From Pseudomonadota bacterium (GTDB lineage Bacteria; Pseudomonadota; Gammaproteobacteria; Burkholderiales; Burkholderiaceae_D): a DNA stretch of 12,258 nucleotides. A model generated the notes under the pieces. That model did no database searches. It had not been told where the DNA came from and saw only the letters and a program-made list of their open reading frames with translations. Below are positions 1-7,800 of this stretch, one piece after another (the first letter of the stretch is position 1; each line of letters opens with the position of its first letter). Location of the stretch: positions 1-12,258 of the forward strand of contig JAEWBA010000133.1 in the NCBI GenBank assembly GCA_023391395.1, written 5' to 3'. The translations under genes and the position numbers were made by a program.

Positions 1-246
1 CGAGAACCATTCCTCGACCGAGAACAGCCGGCGCGCAATAGGAAGCAACTCGGCTTCCTCGCGCATCAAGCGCGTCAGCAGTTTTTGACAATACAAGTCC
101 ATCGCTCGACACAACTCGTCGACCAGCTTGACGTTCGGGTTTTGCTGAAGCAGGGCATAGGCTTCGGTCGGGGTCACCGCGCCGGCATAGGGAAGCTGGC
201 CTTCCTCTCCACGGCGGCGGGCGCTTGCAAGGATGTCATTGCTCAT
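1..246 (-). CDS. Rhodanese-like N-terminus joined to hemerythrin/HHE-like sequence (partial, cut by left edge)
   Basis: An open frame of 82 codons runs from the ATG at 246 to the window edge without a stop. GAAGG lies about six bases upstream of the ATG. Residues 1-43 look like the start of a single-domain rhodanese: a short basic lead, then VTPTEAYALLQQ and the strand VKLVD, which in that family normally continues as VRT or VRs. Here the residue after LVD is E, and the sequence becomes helical: a segment with RLMREEAELLPIARRL and VEEW. This strongly resembles the last helix of an HHE/hemerythrin domain, where E in the EEAELLP context is a metal-ligand-type position. The rhodanese active-site Cys loop is therefore absent. 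This could be a real fusion, a deletion product, or an assembly join. The open frame is certain; the two family resemblances are judged by eye. Confidence 0.6.
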   Translation of the reverse strand, partial: MSNDILASARRRGEEGQLPYAGAVTPTEAYALLQQNPNVKLVDELCRAMDLYCQKLLTRLMREEAELLPIARRLFSVEEWFS

Positions 247-282
247 CGCAGGCCTTCATATTTGAGTGATGCAAACCGATTC

Positions 283-288
283 ATTATA
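283..288 (-). promoter_or_regulatory. Candidate sigma-70 -10 element for the leftward gene
   Basis: The minus strand reads TATAAT exactly, giving an expected start near 276 and a leader of about 30 bases before the ATG at 246. At the usual 17-bp distance the -35 region (around 306-311) is a poor match, so the promoter may need an activator. The weak NtrC-like dyad at 313-327 lies in exactly that zone. Inference only. Confidence 0.35.
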
Positions 289-312
289 GAGATTCATCGC
301 ATGGGCCGTGCT

Positions 313-327
313 TCACCAAAACGGCGC
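313..327. promoter_or_regulatory. Weak third NtrC-like dyad
   Basis: The sequence TCACC-AAAAC-GGCGC matches the NtrC half-site pattern GCACC-N5-GGTGC at 8 of the 10 defined positions. Its centre lies 40 bp from the next dyad. It would sit beside the -35 region of the leftward gene. The match is too weak to be confident. Confidence 0.3.
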
Positions 328-351
328 TTTATATATGCTTTTTCCAAGCGT

Positions 352-368
352 TGCACCGAAATGGTGCT
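352..368. promoter_or_regulatory. Strong NtrC binding site 1 upstream of glnA
   Basis: GCACC-GAAAT-GGTGC (353-367) is a perfect match to the classical NtrC dyad GCACC-N5-GGTGC. It lies roughly 160 bp upstream of the predicted sigma-54 transcription start of glnA. That is the usual place for the enhancer where phosphorylated NtrC oligomerises and contacts the polymerase by looping. The protein expected to bind is encoded at 3852-5387. Confidence 0.85.
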
Positions 369-382
369 TCAATGTGCTCCAT

Positions 383-399
383 TGCACAATTTTGGTGAG
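383..399. promoter_or_regulatory. NtrC binding site 2 upstream of glnA
   Basis: GCACA-ATTTT-GGTGA (384-398) matches the NtrC dyad with one change in each half. Its centre is 31 bp from that of site 1, close to three helical turns, so both sites face the same side of the DNA. This fits cooperative NtrC binding as known for enteric glnA enhancers. Confidence 0.75.
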
Positions 400-492
400 C
401 CTTCCCTCGCCACAGGGCTCGAAAAAGCTTGCAAAAGGGCATTCTTGAGCTGGAATGTAGACGCCTGTGGCATTTGCCTCCCTACAAGTCCT

Positions 493-508
493 TGGCATGG
501 AAACTGCT
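493..508 (+). promoter_or_regulatory. Sigma-54 promoter of glnA
   Basis: TGGCATGGAAACTGCT has the invariant GG (494-495) and GC (506-507) with correct spacing, and differs little from consensus TGGCACR-N4-TTGCW. Transcription should start near 519, giving a leader of about 87 bases before the glnA ATG. The leader contains a modest hairpin, TGCCTG (532-537) with CAGGCA (548-553). With the two NtrC dyads upstream, this makes glnA nitrogen-regulated. Confidence 0.85.
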
Positions 509-605
509 ATCATTCGGCCCGTGTTTTTGCATGCCTGTTTCCCGGAGCAGGCAGGAATCCAACCCGCATTTCCCCTGTTCGCACGCAATATTTTAGGAGA
601 GTCGC

Positions 606-2021
606 ATGGCTAAGACGGCCACAGAAGTCTTGAAGATGGTGAAGGACAATGAAGTCAAGTTCATCGATTTCCGCTTTGCCGATACCCGGGGCAAGGAACA
701 GCACGTGACCGTTCCGGTTTCGCAATTCGGTATGGACAAGTTCGAATCCGGCCATGCTTTCGACGGTTCCTCCATCGCCGGCTGGAAAGGCATCGAAGCC
801 TCCGACATGCTGCTGTTCCCGGATCCGAATACGGCCAACATCGACCCTTTCATGGAAGAGACCACGGTATTCATGCAGTGCGACGTGATCGAACCTTCCG
901 ACGGCAAGGGCTATGACCGCGACCCGCGCTCCATCGCCAAGCGCGCCGAAGCCTATCTCAAGTCTTCGGGCCTGGGCGACACCGCCTACTTCGGTCCCGA
1001 ACCCGAATTCTTCATCTTCGACAACGTGCGCTGGCAGGCAGACATGTCCGGTTGCTTCGTGAAGATCAGCTCCGAAGAAGCTTCCTGGTCCACCGGCAAG
1101 GAGATCGAAGGTGGCAACACCGGTCACCGTCCGACCGTCAAGGGCGGCTATTTCCCGGTGCCTCCGGTCGACAGCTTCCAGGATATGCGCTCGGAAATGT
1201 GCCTCATCCTCGAAGCCATGGGCATCCCGGTCGAAGTGCATCACCATGAAGTGGCGGGCGCCGGCCAGAACGAAATCGGCACCAAGTTCTCGACCCTGGT
1301 CGAGCGCGCCGACTGGACGCAGAACCTGAAGTACGTGATCTGGAATGTCGCCCATACCTACGGCAAGACCGCGACCTTCATGCCCAAGCCGCTGGTGGGC
1401 GACAACGGTTCCGGCATGCACGTGCACCAGTCGGTCTGGAAGGATGGCAAGAACCTGTTCGCGGGCGACGGCTATGCCGGCCTGTCCGAATTCGCGCTGT
1501 ACTACATCGGCGGCATCATCAAGCATGCGCGCGCGCTGAACGCGATCACCAACCCGGGCACCAATTCCTACAAGCGCCTGGTGCCCGGCTTCGAAGCACC
1601 GGTGAAGCTGGCCTATTCGGCCCGCAACCGTTCGGCTTCGATCCGCATTCCGCACGTCGCCAACCCCAAGGGCCGCCGCGTCGAAGCGCGCTTCCCCGAT
1701 CCGCTGGCCAACCCCTACCTGTGCTTCGCGGCTTTGCTGATGGCAGGCCTGGATGGCGTGCAGAACAAGATTCATCCGGGCGAGCCGGCATCCAAGGACT
1801 TGTACCATCTGCCGCCGGAAGAGGATGCCAAGATCCCGACCGTTTGCTCGTCGCTGGAGCAGGCCCTGGAAGCGCTGGACAAAGACCGCGAGTTCCTGAC
1901 CCGTGGCGGCGTCTTCAGCGACACCATGATCGATGCCTACCTTGAGCTGAAGATGCAGGAAGTGCAACGCTATCGCATGACCACGCATCCGATCGAGTTC
2001 GATATGTATTACTCGCTGTAA
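606..2021 (+). CDS. glnA: Glutamine synthetase type I (GS-I beta)
   Basis: It makes glutamine from glutamate, ammonium and ATP in the cytoplasm as a dodecamer, the main entry of ammonium at low nitrogen. The 471 residues match the family length (E. coli 469). Visible signatures are [11 protein letters not shown] near residue 55, GPEPEFF, the metal/substrate segment [14 protein letters not shown] from residue 210, [10 protein letters not shown] from 267 with His272, and [17 protein letters not shown]. Tyr400 in [10 protein letters not shown] is the adenylylation target, so GlnE-type control is expected. AGGAGA at 595-600, five bases before the ATG, fixes the start. Control is probably by NtrC and sigma-54 (sites at 352-399 and 493-508). 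A strong terminator follows, which separates it from the downstream genes at least in part. Confidence 0.98.
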   Translation: MAKTATEVLKMVKDNEVKFIDFRFADTRGKEQHVTVPVSQFGMDKFESGHAFDGSSIAGWKGIEASDMLLFPDPNTANIDPFMEETTVFMQCDVIEPSDGKGYDRDPRSIAKRAEAYLKSSGLGDTAYFGPEPEFFIFDNVRWQADMSGCFVKISSEEASWSTGKEIEGGNTGHRPTVKGGYFPVPPVDSFQDMRSEMCLILEAMGIPVEVHHHEVAGAGQNEIGTKFSTLVERADWTQNLKYVIWNVAHTYGKTATFMPKPLVGDNGSGMHVHQSVWKDGKNLFAGDGYAGLSEFALYYIGGIIKHARALNAITNPGTNSYKRLVPGFEAPVKLAYSARNRSASIRIPHVANPKGRRVEARFPDPLANPYLCFAALLMAGLDGVQNKIHPGEPASKDLYHLPPEEDAKIPTVCSSLEQALEALDKDREFLTRGGVFSDTMIDAYLELKMQEVQRYRMTTHPIEFDMYYSL

Positions 2022-2038
2022 GCAATCCGGGCTTGTCA

Positions 2039-2076
2039 AAAGGGGCGGGAGCGCAGGCTTCCCGCCCTTTCTTTTT
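2039..2076 (+). terminator. Rho-independent terminator after glnA
   Basis: GGGCGGGA (2043-2050) pairs with TCCCGCCC (2060-2067) over a nine-base loop, followed by TTTCTTTTT (2068-2076). It begins 17 bases after the glnA stop. The A-run just before the stem would let it work weakly on the other strand too. Confidence 0.9.
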
Positions 2077-2129
2077 GCAAGGCGGGGTGTGGCGGTGTTG
2101 CGGAAGGGTGCGCGGCAGGCGTCCAAGGT

Positions 2130-2158
2130 TTGTAATGCCTTGATTCTTATCATAAACT
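2130..2158 (+). promoter_or_regulatory. Possible sigma-70 promoter for the DUF4124-like gene
   Basis: TTGTAA (2130-2135) and TAAACT (2153-2158), each four of six to consensus, are separated by 17 bp in a locally AT-rich stretch after the glnA terminator. A gene after a strong terminator needs its own start, but the match is modest. Confidence 0.25.
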
Positions 2159-2194
2159 AGTACGCGCCCCATATTGTTTCTCTAAAGAAATGTC

Positions 2195-2677
2195 ATGAAG
2201 CGACTACTTCCCGCCATGCTCTTATTCGCCGCCACCGGGCAGGCGCACGCCCAGGCCGACGTTTTTCTGTGCGTCGATGAGCACGGCAAAAAGGAATACA
2301 AGAACACCGGCGCCACCAAGGGTTGCCGCAGGATCGATCTGCCGGGCCTGACCATGGTCCCGGCACCGCCGAAAAGGCAGGCGGTCCAGACTGCTGCGCG
2401 CACCAGTTCCGCGCCGGCGGACTTTCCCAAGATCGACAGCAATACCCAAAAGGTCCGCGACAATGACCGCAGGCAGATTCTTCTGGAGGAAATGAAGGCC
2501 GAAGAACAGAAGCTCGCCAACCTCAAGAAGGAATTCAACAATGGCGAGCCCGAGCGCCGCGGCGACGAGCGCAACTACGCCAAGTACCAGGAGCGGGTGG
2601 CCCTCATGAAGGAAGACATCGATCGCGCCGAAAGAAATATCGAGGCGCTGAGGCGCGAACTGGGCAACTTGAAGTAA
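2195..2677 (+). CDS. Secreted DUF4124-like coiled-coil protein
   Basis: The 160-residue product starts with a signal peptide (MKRLL, then a hydrophobic run ending AHA-QA near residue 21), so it should be periplasmic or outer-membrane associated. Residues about 22-55 carry the DUF4124-type pattern: a short VFLCVDEHGKKEYKN strand pair with one Cys, and a second Cys in KGCRRIDL. Such domains are small beta units found at the N-terminus of exported proteobacterial proteins of unknown role. A Pro/Ala linker follows. Residues about 85-160 are charged and heptad-like (KAEEQKLANLKKE, ERNIEALRREL), probably a coiled coil. It sits between glnA and glnL, with terminators on both sides, so it looks like its own transcription unit. 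The earlier ATG at 2190 hits a stop at once. No function is assigned. Confidence 0.85.
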   Translation: MKRLLPAMLLFAATGQAHAQADVFLCVDEHGKKEYKNTGATKGCRRIDLPGLTMVPAPPKRQAVQTAARTSSAPADFPKIDSNTQKVRDNDRRQILLEEMKAEEQKLANLKKEFNNGEPERRGDERNYAKYQERVALMKEDIDRAERNIEALRRELGNLK

Positions 2678-2705
2678 AGTGGGACGACGACGCACGCCGT
2701 ATCGG

Positions 2706-2731
2706 GGCCGCGTCACGCGGCCTTTCTTTTT
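2706..2731 (+). terminator. Strong terminator just before glnL
   Basis: GGCCGCG (2706-2712) pairs perfectly with CGCGGCC (2716-2722) over a three-base loop, followed by TTTCTTTTT (2723-2731). It lies between the DUF4124-like gene and glnL, with only nine bases between the T-run and the GTG start of glnL. That placement leaves almost no room for a conventional glnL leader downstream of it. Confidence 0.9.
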
Positions 2732-2740
2732 CGGACTCCC

Positions 2741-3805
2741 GTGAAAACATCCGTCACTTCATTCGACGGGCTGGACTTGCTGTCCAGTGCCGTGATCATC
2801 CTGGACTCCGCCAGCCGCGTGGCATATGCCAATGCGGCGGCCGAGAACCTACTGGAAAGCTCCTTCAAGACCATGGCCGGCCAACACCTGAGCGAGCTGT
2901 TCCTGAACGGCGCTGACCTGCTCGGCATCTTCCAGGAGGCGCGCGAGCACCGCTTCGCCGACAAGCGCATGGACTTGAGCCTGGAGCGCATCGGACGCGA
3001 AGCCTTGCAGGTCCACGTGATCGTAGCGGCCCTCGATAATCCCGACATGCCGGTACTGATGGAACTGCGCGAGAACGTGCAGCAGTTGAAGCAGGACCGC
3101 GAGGATCGCATTCTCGACCAGAGCCAGGCCAACAAGGAACTGATCCGCAACCTGGCGCATGAGATCAAGAACCCGCTGGGCGGTATACGGGGCGCGGCGC
3201 AGTTGCTGGAATTCGAACTTCCCGACCGGCAGCTGCGCGAATACACGCAGGTCATCATCAAGGAAGCGGATCGCCTGCAGACGCTGGTCGATCGGCTGCT
3301 GGCACCGCATCGTGATCCGCACATCGTCAGCGACGTGAATATCCATGAAGTCTGCGAGCGGGTACGCAGCCTGATCCTGGCGGAATTCCCGAACGGTCTG
3401 ACGATCAAGCGCGACTATGATTTGTCGGTGCCCGAATTCCGCGGCGACAAGGAACAGCTGATTCAGGCGGTGCTCAACATTGCGCACAATGCGGCCCAGG
3501 TTCTTGAGGCGCGCATCAAGGCTGGCGATGCCGAACTGGTGCTGCAGACACGCGTGGCGCGGCAGGTCACCATCGCCAAGGTGCGTTACAGGCTGGCATT
3601 GGACTTGCATATTGCCGACAATGGGCCAGGCATACCGGCCGAAATCCGCGACCGCATCTTTTATCCGCTGGTATCAGGGCGGGAAGGAGGAAGCGGCCTG
3701 GGGCTGACGCTGGCGCAAACCTTCGTGCAGCAGCACATGGGCGTGATCGAGTGCGACAGCCGCCCTGGCTGCACCGACTTCCGGATCCTGATACCGCTGC
3801 CTTGA
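2741..3805 (+). CDS. glnL: Nitrogen regulation sensor histidine kinase NtrB/GlnL
   Basis: It is the soluble kinase/phosphatase that phosphorylates NtrC under nitrogen limitation and, with PII, dephosphorylates it under excess. The 354 residues show an N-terminal PAS-like domain (about 5-115), the H-box NLAHEIKNPLGG with phospho-accepting His140 (E. coli His139), the N-box NIAHNAAQVL with Asn250, the G1 box DNGPGI at 293-298, and the G2 box GGSGLGL at 316-322. There are no membrane segments, as expected. The GTG at 2741 is chosen because the homologous N-terminus (SFDGLDLLSSAV) begins right after it and no ATG is nearby. The ribosome site is poor (GGA at 2734-2736), and a terminator ends nine bases upstream, so expression is likely low or depends on read-through or an internal promoter. 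glnG follows after 46 bp. Confidence 0.95.
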   Translation: MKTSVTSFDGLDLLSSAVIILDSASRVAYANAAAENLLESSFKTMAGQHLSELFLNGADLLGIFQEAREHRFADKRMDLSLERIGREALQVHVIVAALDNPDMPVLMELRENVQQLKQDREDRILDQSQANKELIRNLAHEIKNPLGGIRGAAQLLEFELPDRQLREYTQVIIKEADRLQTLVDRLLAPHRDPHIVSDVNIHEVCERVRSLILAEFPNGLTIKRDYDLSVPEFRGDKEQLIQAVLNIAHNAAQVLEARIKAGDAELVLQTRVARQVTIAKVRYRLALDLHIADNGPGIPAEIRDRIFYPLVSGREGGSGLGLTLAQTFVQQHMGVIECDSRPGCTDFRILIPLP

Positions 3806-3835
3806 GCAGGCGGTATGCAGGTGCCGATCGCATAC
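3791..3835 (+). other. Two mutually exclusive hairpins across the glnL stop and glnG leader
   Basis: ATACCGC (3791-3797) pairs with GCGGTAT (3810-3816), extended by TGC/GCA with one bulged G; the loop contains the glnL stop. Alternatively GTATGC (3813-3818) pairs with GCATAC (3830-3835), which ends next to the GAGG (3836-3839) that is the likely glnG ribosome site. The stems share GTAT and cannot coexist. The pairings are seen; a regulatory role is guesswork. Confidence 0.35.
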
Positions 3836-3851
3836 GAGGCTGAACCAAAAC

Positions 3852-5387
3852 ATGAAGCCAATCTGGATTGTTGACGACGACGAATCGATACGCTGGGTCC
3901 TGGAAAAGGCCCTGGCACGGGAAAACCTCGCGACCCGCAGCTTCTCCAATGTGCGTGATGCGATGGAGGCGCTCCAGACCGGCACGCCGCAAGTGCTTGT
4001 CTCCGACATCCGCATGCCCGGCGAATCCGGCCTGGCGCTGCTGCAGGAGATCAAGGCCAGGCACCCCGGCCTGCCGGTGATCATCATCACTGCGTTTTCC
4101 GATCTCGATTCCGCCGTTGCCGCTTTTCAGGGAGGCGCCTTCGAATATCTCGCCAAGCCTTTCGACATCGACAAGGCGGTCGAGCTGATCCGGCGTGCGC
4201 TGGAGGAAAGCCTGCGCGAAGCCAAGGTCGAACAGGCGGCCGCCGATGCGACGGAAATCCTGGGCCAGGCGCCGGCCATGCAGGACGTGTTCCGTGCCAT
4301 CGGCCGTCTCTCGCAATCGAACGTGACGGTCTTGATCACTGGAGAGTCGGGCACCGGCAAGGAGCTGGTGGCACGCGCGCTGCACAAGCACAGCCCGCGC
4401 GCCGGGCAGCCCTATATCGCACTCAACACGGCGGCCATTCCCAAGGACTTGCTGGAGTCTGAATTGTTCGGGCACGAGAGGGGCGCTTTCACCGGCGCGC
4501 AGGCGATGCGGCGCGGTCGTTTCGAGCAGGCCGAAGGCGGGACCCTGTTCCTCGATGAGATAGGCGACATGCCCTTCGATCTGCAGACGCGTCTTTTGCG
4601 CGTACTCTCCGATGGTCACTTCTATCGCGTCGGCGGGCACCAGCCGCTGAAGGCGGACGTTCGCGTGATCGCGGCAACGCATCAGAATCTGGAACAGCGG
4701 GTGAAGGAGGGCTTGTTCCGGGAGGACTTGTATCACCGCTTGAATGTCATTCGCCTGCGGCTGCCGAGCCTGCGCGAACGCCGCGAGGACATTCCACTGC
4801 TGGCGCGCCACTTCCTCCTGCAAAGCGCCAAGCAGCTCGGCGTCGAAGCCAAACGCCTGTCCGACACAGCCCTGCAATTCCTGATGGGCCTGAATTTGCC
4901 CGGCAACGTGCGACAACTGGAGAATTTGTGCAACTGGATCACGGTGATGGCGCCGGGGCAGACCGTCGAAGTGAAGGACTTGCCGCCTGAACTGACGCAG
5001 GACAGCGCCCAAGCCGCGCCGGTGACGAATCCGGCCGCGTCGACCGAACAGGCTGCGATGCCGGCCCCTCCGGCAGAGCTTGCGCCTACCGTCGCCATCG
5101 ACGGCCAGACGCCGCCCGCCATGTCGGCCATGGCAGGCAATGGCGGAGACGACGGCAAGTCCGACTGGATTTCGATGCTGGAAAGCGAGGCGGCACAGAT
5201 GCTGGCCGCCGGCCGCCCTGAAGTCATGGATGCGCTCGGCCGCCAGTTCGAGTCGGCGCTGATCAAGACTGCGCTGAAACACACTCATGGCCGCAAGAAT
5301 GACGCGGCAATCCGCCTGGGCATAGGGCGCAACACCATTACCCGCAAGATCCACGAACTGGGCATAGACGGCGCCCGCGAGGACTGA
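3852..5387 (+). CDS. glnG: Nitrogen regulator NtrC/GlnG (sigma-54 activator)
   Basis: Once phosphorylated by NtrB, this response regulator oligomerises on enhancer dyads and uses ATP to open sigma-54 promoters such as the one before glnA. The order is: receiver domain with acidic pocket DDD at 8-10 and phosphorylation site Asp52 in SDIRMPG; AAA+ domain with Walker A GESGTGKE (164-171), the sigma-54-contacting loop GAFTGA (211-216) and Walker B LFLDE with Asp235-Glu236; and a Fis-type helix-turn-helix at about 481-503. At 511 residues it is some 40 longer than the E. coli protein. The excess lies in a Pro/Ala/Gly-rich, probably flexible linker (about 382-440) between the ATPase and the DNA-binding end. 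The ATG at 3852 is preceded by GAGG at a rather long 12-base spacing. Probably cotranscribed with glnL. Confidence 0.96.
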   Translation: MKPIWIVDDDESIRWVLEKALARENLATRSFSNVRDAMEALQTGTPQVLVSDIRMPGESGLALLQEIKARHPGLPVIIITAFSDLDSAVAAFQGGAFEYLAKPFDIDKAVELIRRALEESLREAKVEQAAADATEILGQAPAMQDVFRAIGRLSQSNVTVLITGESGTGKELVARALHKHSPRAGQPYIALNTAAIPKDLLESELFGHERGAFTGAQAMRRGRFEQAEGGTLFLDEIGDMPFDLQTRLLRVLSDGHFYRVGGHQPLKADVRVIAATHQNLEQRVKEGLFREDLYHRLNVIRLRLPSLRERREDIPLLARHFLLQSAKQLGVEAKRLSDTALQFLMGLNLPGNVRQLENLCNWITVMAPGQTVEVKDLPPELTQDSAQAAPVTNPAASTEQAAMPAPPAELAPTVAIDGQTPPAMSAMAGNGGDDGKSDWISMLESEAAQMLAAGRPEVMDALGRQFESALIKTALKHTHGRKNDAAIRLGIGRNTITRKIHELGIDGARED

Positions 5388-5397
5388 AAGTAAAAGT

Positions 5398-5423
5398 CGC
5401 CGCTGTCGGCGCGGCCAGCGGCG
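5398..5423 (+). other. GC-rich hairpin after glnG
   Basis: CGCCGCTG (5398-5405) pairs perfectly with CAGCGGCG (5416-5423) over ten bases, starting 11 bases after the glnG stop. There is no T-run, so it is not a classical terminator. It may stabilise the 3' end of the transcript or only be leftover coding sequence of the decayed gene that follows. Confidence 0.4.
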
Positions 5424-5457
5424 TGCGCACGAGAATCCTTACACCACAGGCATATCG

Positions 5458-5700
5458 ATGCATGTGTCATGCTTCGATCGCTTTCTGGCGTCGCTCGCGT
5501 CCGCTAATTTCAACAATCGCTCATTTCCCCTGAGCGACGAAGCCAAGCTGAATATCTATGACCGGCAATTCGCCGCCCAGGTGGCCGAAGTGTTCGATTT
5601 GATGCGTGCGCCCCGCACCACGCTGGAGCAGTGGTTGCTAGGCCCTATTGCGGAGAATGTGATGAAGCGCCGGGATTCCTTGGCGGGTGTGGCGCTGTGA
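5458..5700 (+). pseudogene. Decayed C-terminal fragment of a phospholipase D / cardiolipin-synthase-like gene
   Basis: The 80-codon frame resembles the last part of bacterial cardiolipin synthases: ANFNNRSF, then SDEAKLNIYD, FAAQVAEVF and TTLEQW, in the family's order. An intact second HKD motif reads H-x-K-x4-D-x6-G-S-x-N. Here it is H-V-S-C-F-D followed six residues later by A-S-A-N: the Lys is lost, the H-to-D spacing is two residues short, and the Gly is Ala. The first catalytic half is absent, since glnG ends only 70 bases upstream. In another frame, 5411-5446 reads AASGVRTRILTP, which is like the GVxVRILTP strand further upstream in the same family. This suggests an internal deletion with a frameshift. 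No convincing ribosome site is seen. It is unlikely to give an active enzyme. Confidence 0.7.
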
Positions 5701-5721
5701 TCCGATGGCCGGAGATCGGCA

Positions 5722-5913
5722 TCAGGAATTGCGGCGGGGATAGCCTTGGGCAAGGATTCTTTCCCACACGCTGTTCTTTTCTTCCTGGCTCATGAAGACC
5801 CATTGCGCGACTTCATTGACCGTGCGGCCGCAGCCGCGACATACCTCGTCGAAGGTGGTTGAACAGACGGCAACGCAGGGCGTGTCCGGGCGGGAAGGCG
5901 GGGAATTCGACAT
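5722..5913 (-). CDS. DUF1289 family four-cysteine protein
   Basis: The 63-residue product has the DUF1289 pattern: PCVAVCSTTFDEVCRGCGRT, with Cys13, Cys17, Cys25 and Cys28, then EVAQW and a charged helix (SQEEKNSVWERI). The cysteine spacing suggests a small metal- or Fe/S-binding unit. The family is widespread in proteobacteria and has no settled function. It lies 54 bp downstream of prpR on the same strand, so it may be on the prpR transcript, and it converges on the decayed gene with 21 bases between. No clear Shine-Dalgarno sequence precedes the ATG. Full family length, so probably intact. Confidence 0.9.
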   Translation of the reverse strand: MSNSPPSRPDTPCVAVCSTTFDEVCRGCGRTVNEVAQWVFMSQEEKNSVWERILAQGYPRRNS

Positions 5914-5967
5914 GGCGAGGTGCTCAAAACCCCAATGATAGTGGAGAAGCGAGGCTTTGGCCGCAAC

Positions 5968-7587
<1,620 letters not shown>

Positions 7588-7637
7588 GTTTCAAACTGGC
7601 GTTTCAGTGGTTTCAAATGTAACATACAATGAAACGC
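7588..7637. promoter_or_regulatory. GTTTCA/TGAAAC repeat cluster, candidate PrpR enhancer
   Basis: Three direct copies of GTTTCA (7588-7593, 7601-7606, 7610-7615) face one inverted TGAAAC (7630-7635). The last pair forms GTTTCA-N14-TGAAAC. A longer pair, GCGTTTCA (7599-7606) and TGAAACGC (7630-7637), is also perfect. Centred about 150 bp upstream of the predicted prpB start, this is where an enhancer for a sigma-54 activator is expected, and it touches the prpR start codon. A further GTTTCA occurs at 7792-7797. That PrpR is the binder is inferred. Confidence 0.6.
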
Positions 7638-7739
7638 TGAAGGCGACAGGGCTTGTTTGCAGGCTTGGCATGGAAAATGTCTAAGCCGCTGAATTTCCAT
7701 GGCATTCCGTTCTGTGGCAGCCTCTTTCTTCGCCGTGGC

Positions 7740-7763
7740 TTGCAGGTGGCACGCCACTTGCAA
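7740..7763. repeat. Near-perfect palindrome covering the prpB sigma-54 promoter
   Basis: Two 11-base arms (7740-7750 and 7753-7763) flank the central AC. They are reverse complements except for one G/T pair at 7745/7758. The palindrome contains the whole sigma-54 promoter, so any dimeric protein bound here would compete with the polymerase. Part of the symmetry arises from the promoter consensus itself. Confidence 0.6.
7747..7762 (+). promoter_or_regulatory. Sigma-54 promoter of the prpBC-acnD operon
   Basis: TGGCACGCCACTTGCA fits the consensus TGGCACR-N4-TTGCW at every defined position, with GG at 7748-7749 and GC at 7760-7761. Transcription should start near 7773, giving a leader of about 39 bases before prpB. 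PrpR, encoded divergently, is the expected activator. Confidence 0.92.
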
Positions 7764-7800
7764 TAATGCCTGGCGTCAAAACCTGTGCAACGTTTCAATC

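Noticed and set aside
330-337. TATATATG as a -10 box between the NtrC dyads
   Set aside because: No acceptable -35 element lies 16-18 bp upstream.
429-456. Possible sigma-70 promoter for glnA (TTGCAA and TGGAAT, 16 bp apart)
   Set aside because: Each element is only four of six, and the sigma-54 promoter downstream is far better. A second glnA promoter is plausible but not supported here.
85-633. A 182-codon open frame across the glnA upstream region
   Set aside because: It runs through the NtrC sites and the sigma-54 promoter and overlaps the glnA start, with no recognisable protein pattern. It is chance open frame in GC-rich DNA.
3567-5354. Long minus-strand open frame of 595 codons opposite glnG
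   Set aside because: It is antisense to glnL and glnG, which have complete domain motifs; the long open frame is a codon-bias shadow.
5698-5724. Hairpin between the two convergent stops (TGATCCGAT with ATCGGCATCA)
   Set aside because: The arms pair with one bulge, but there is no T-run on either strand, so a terminator is not supported.
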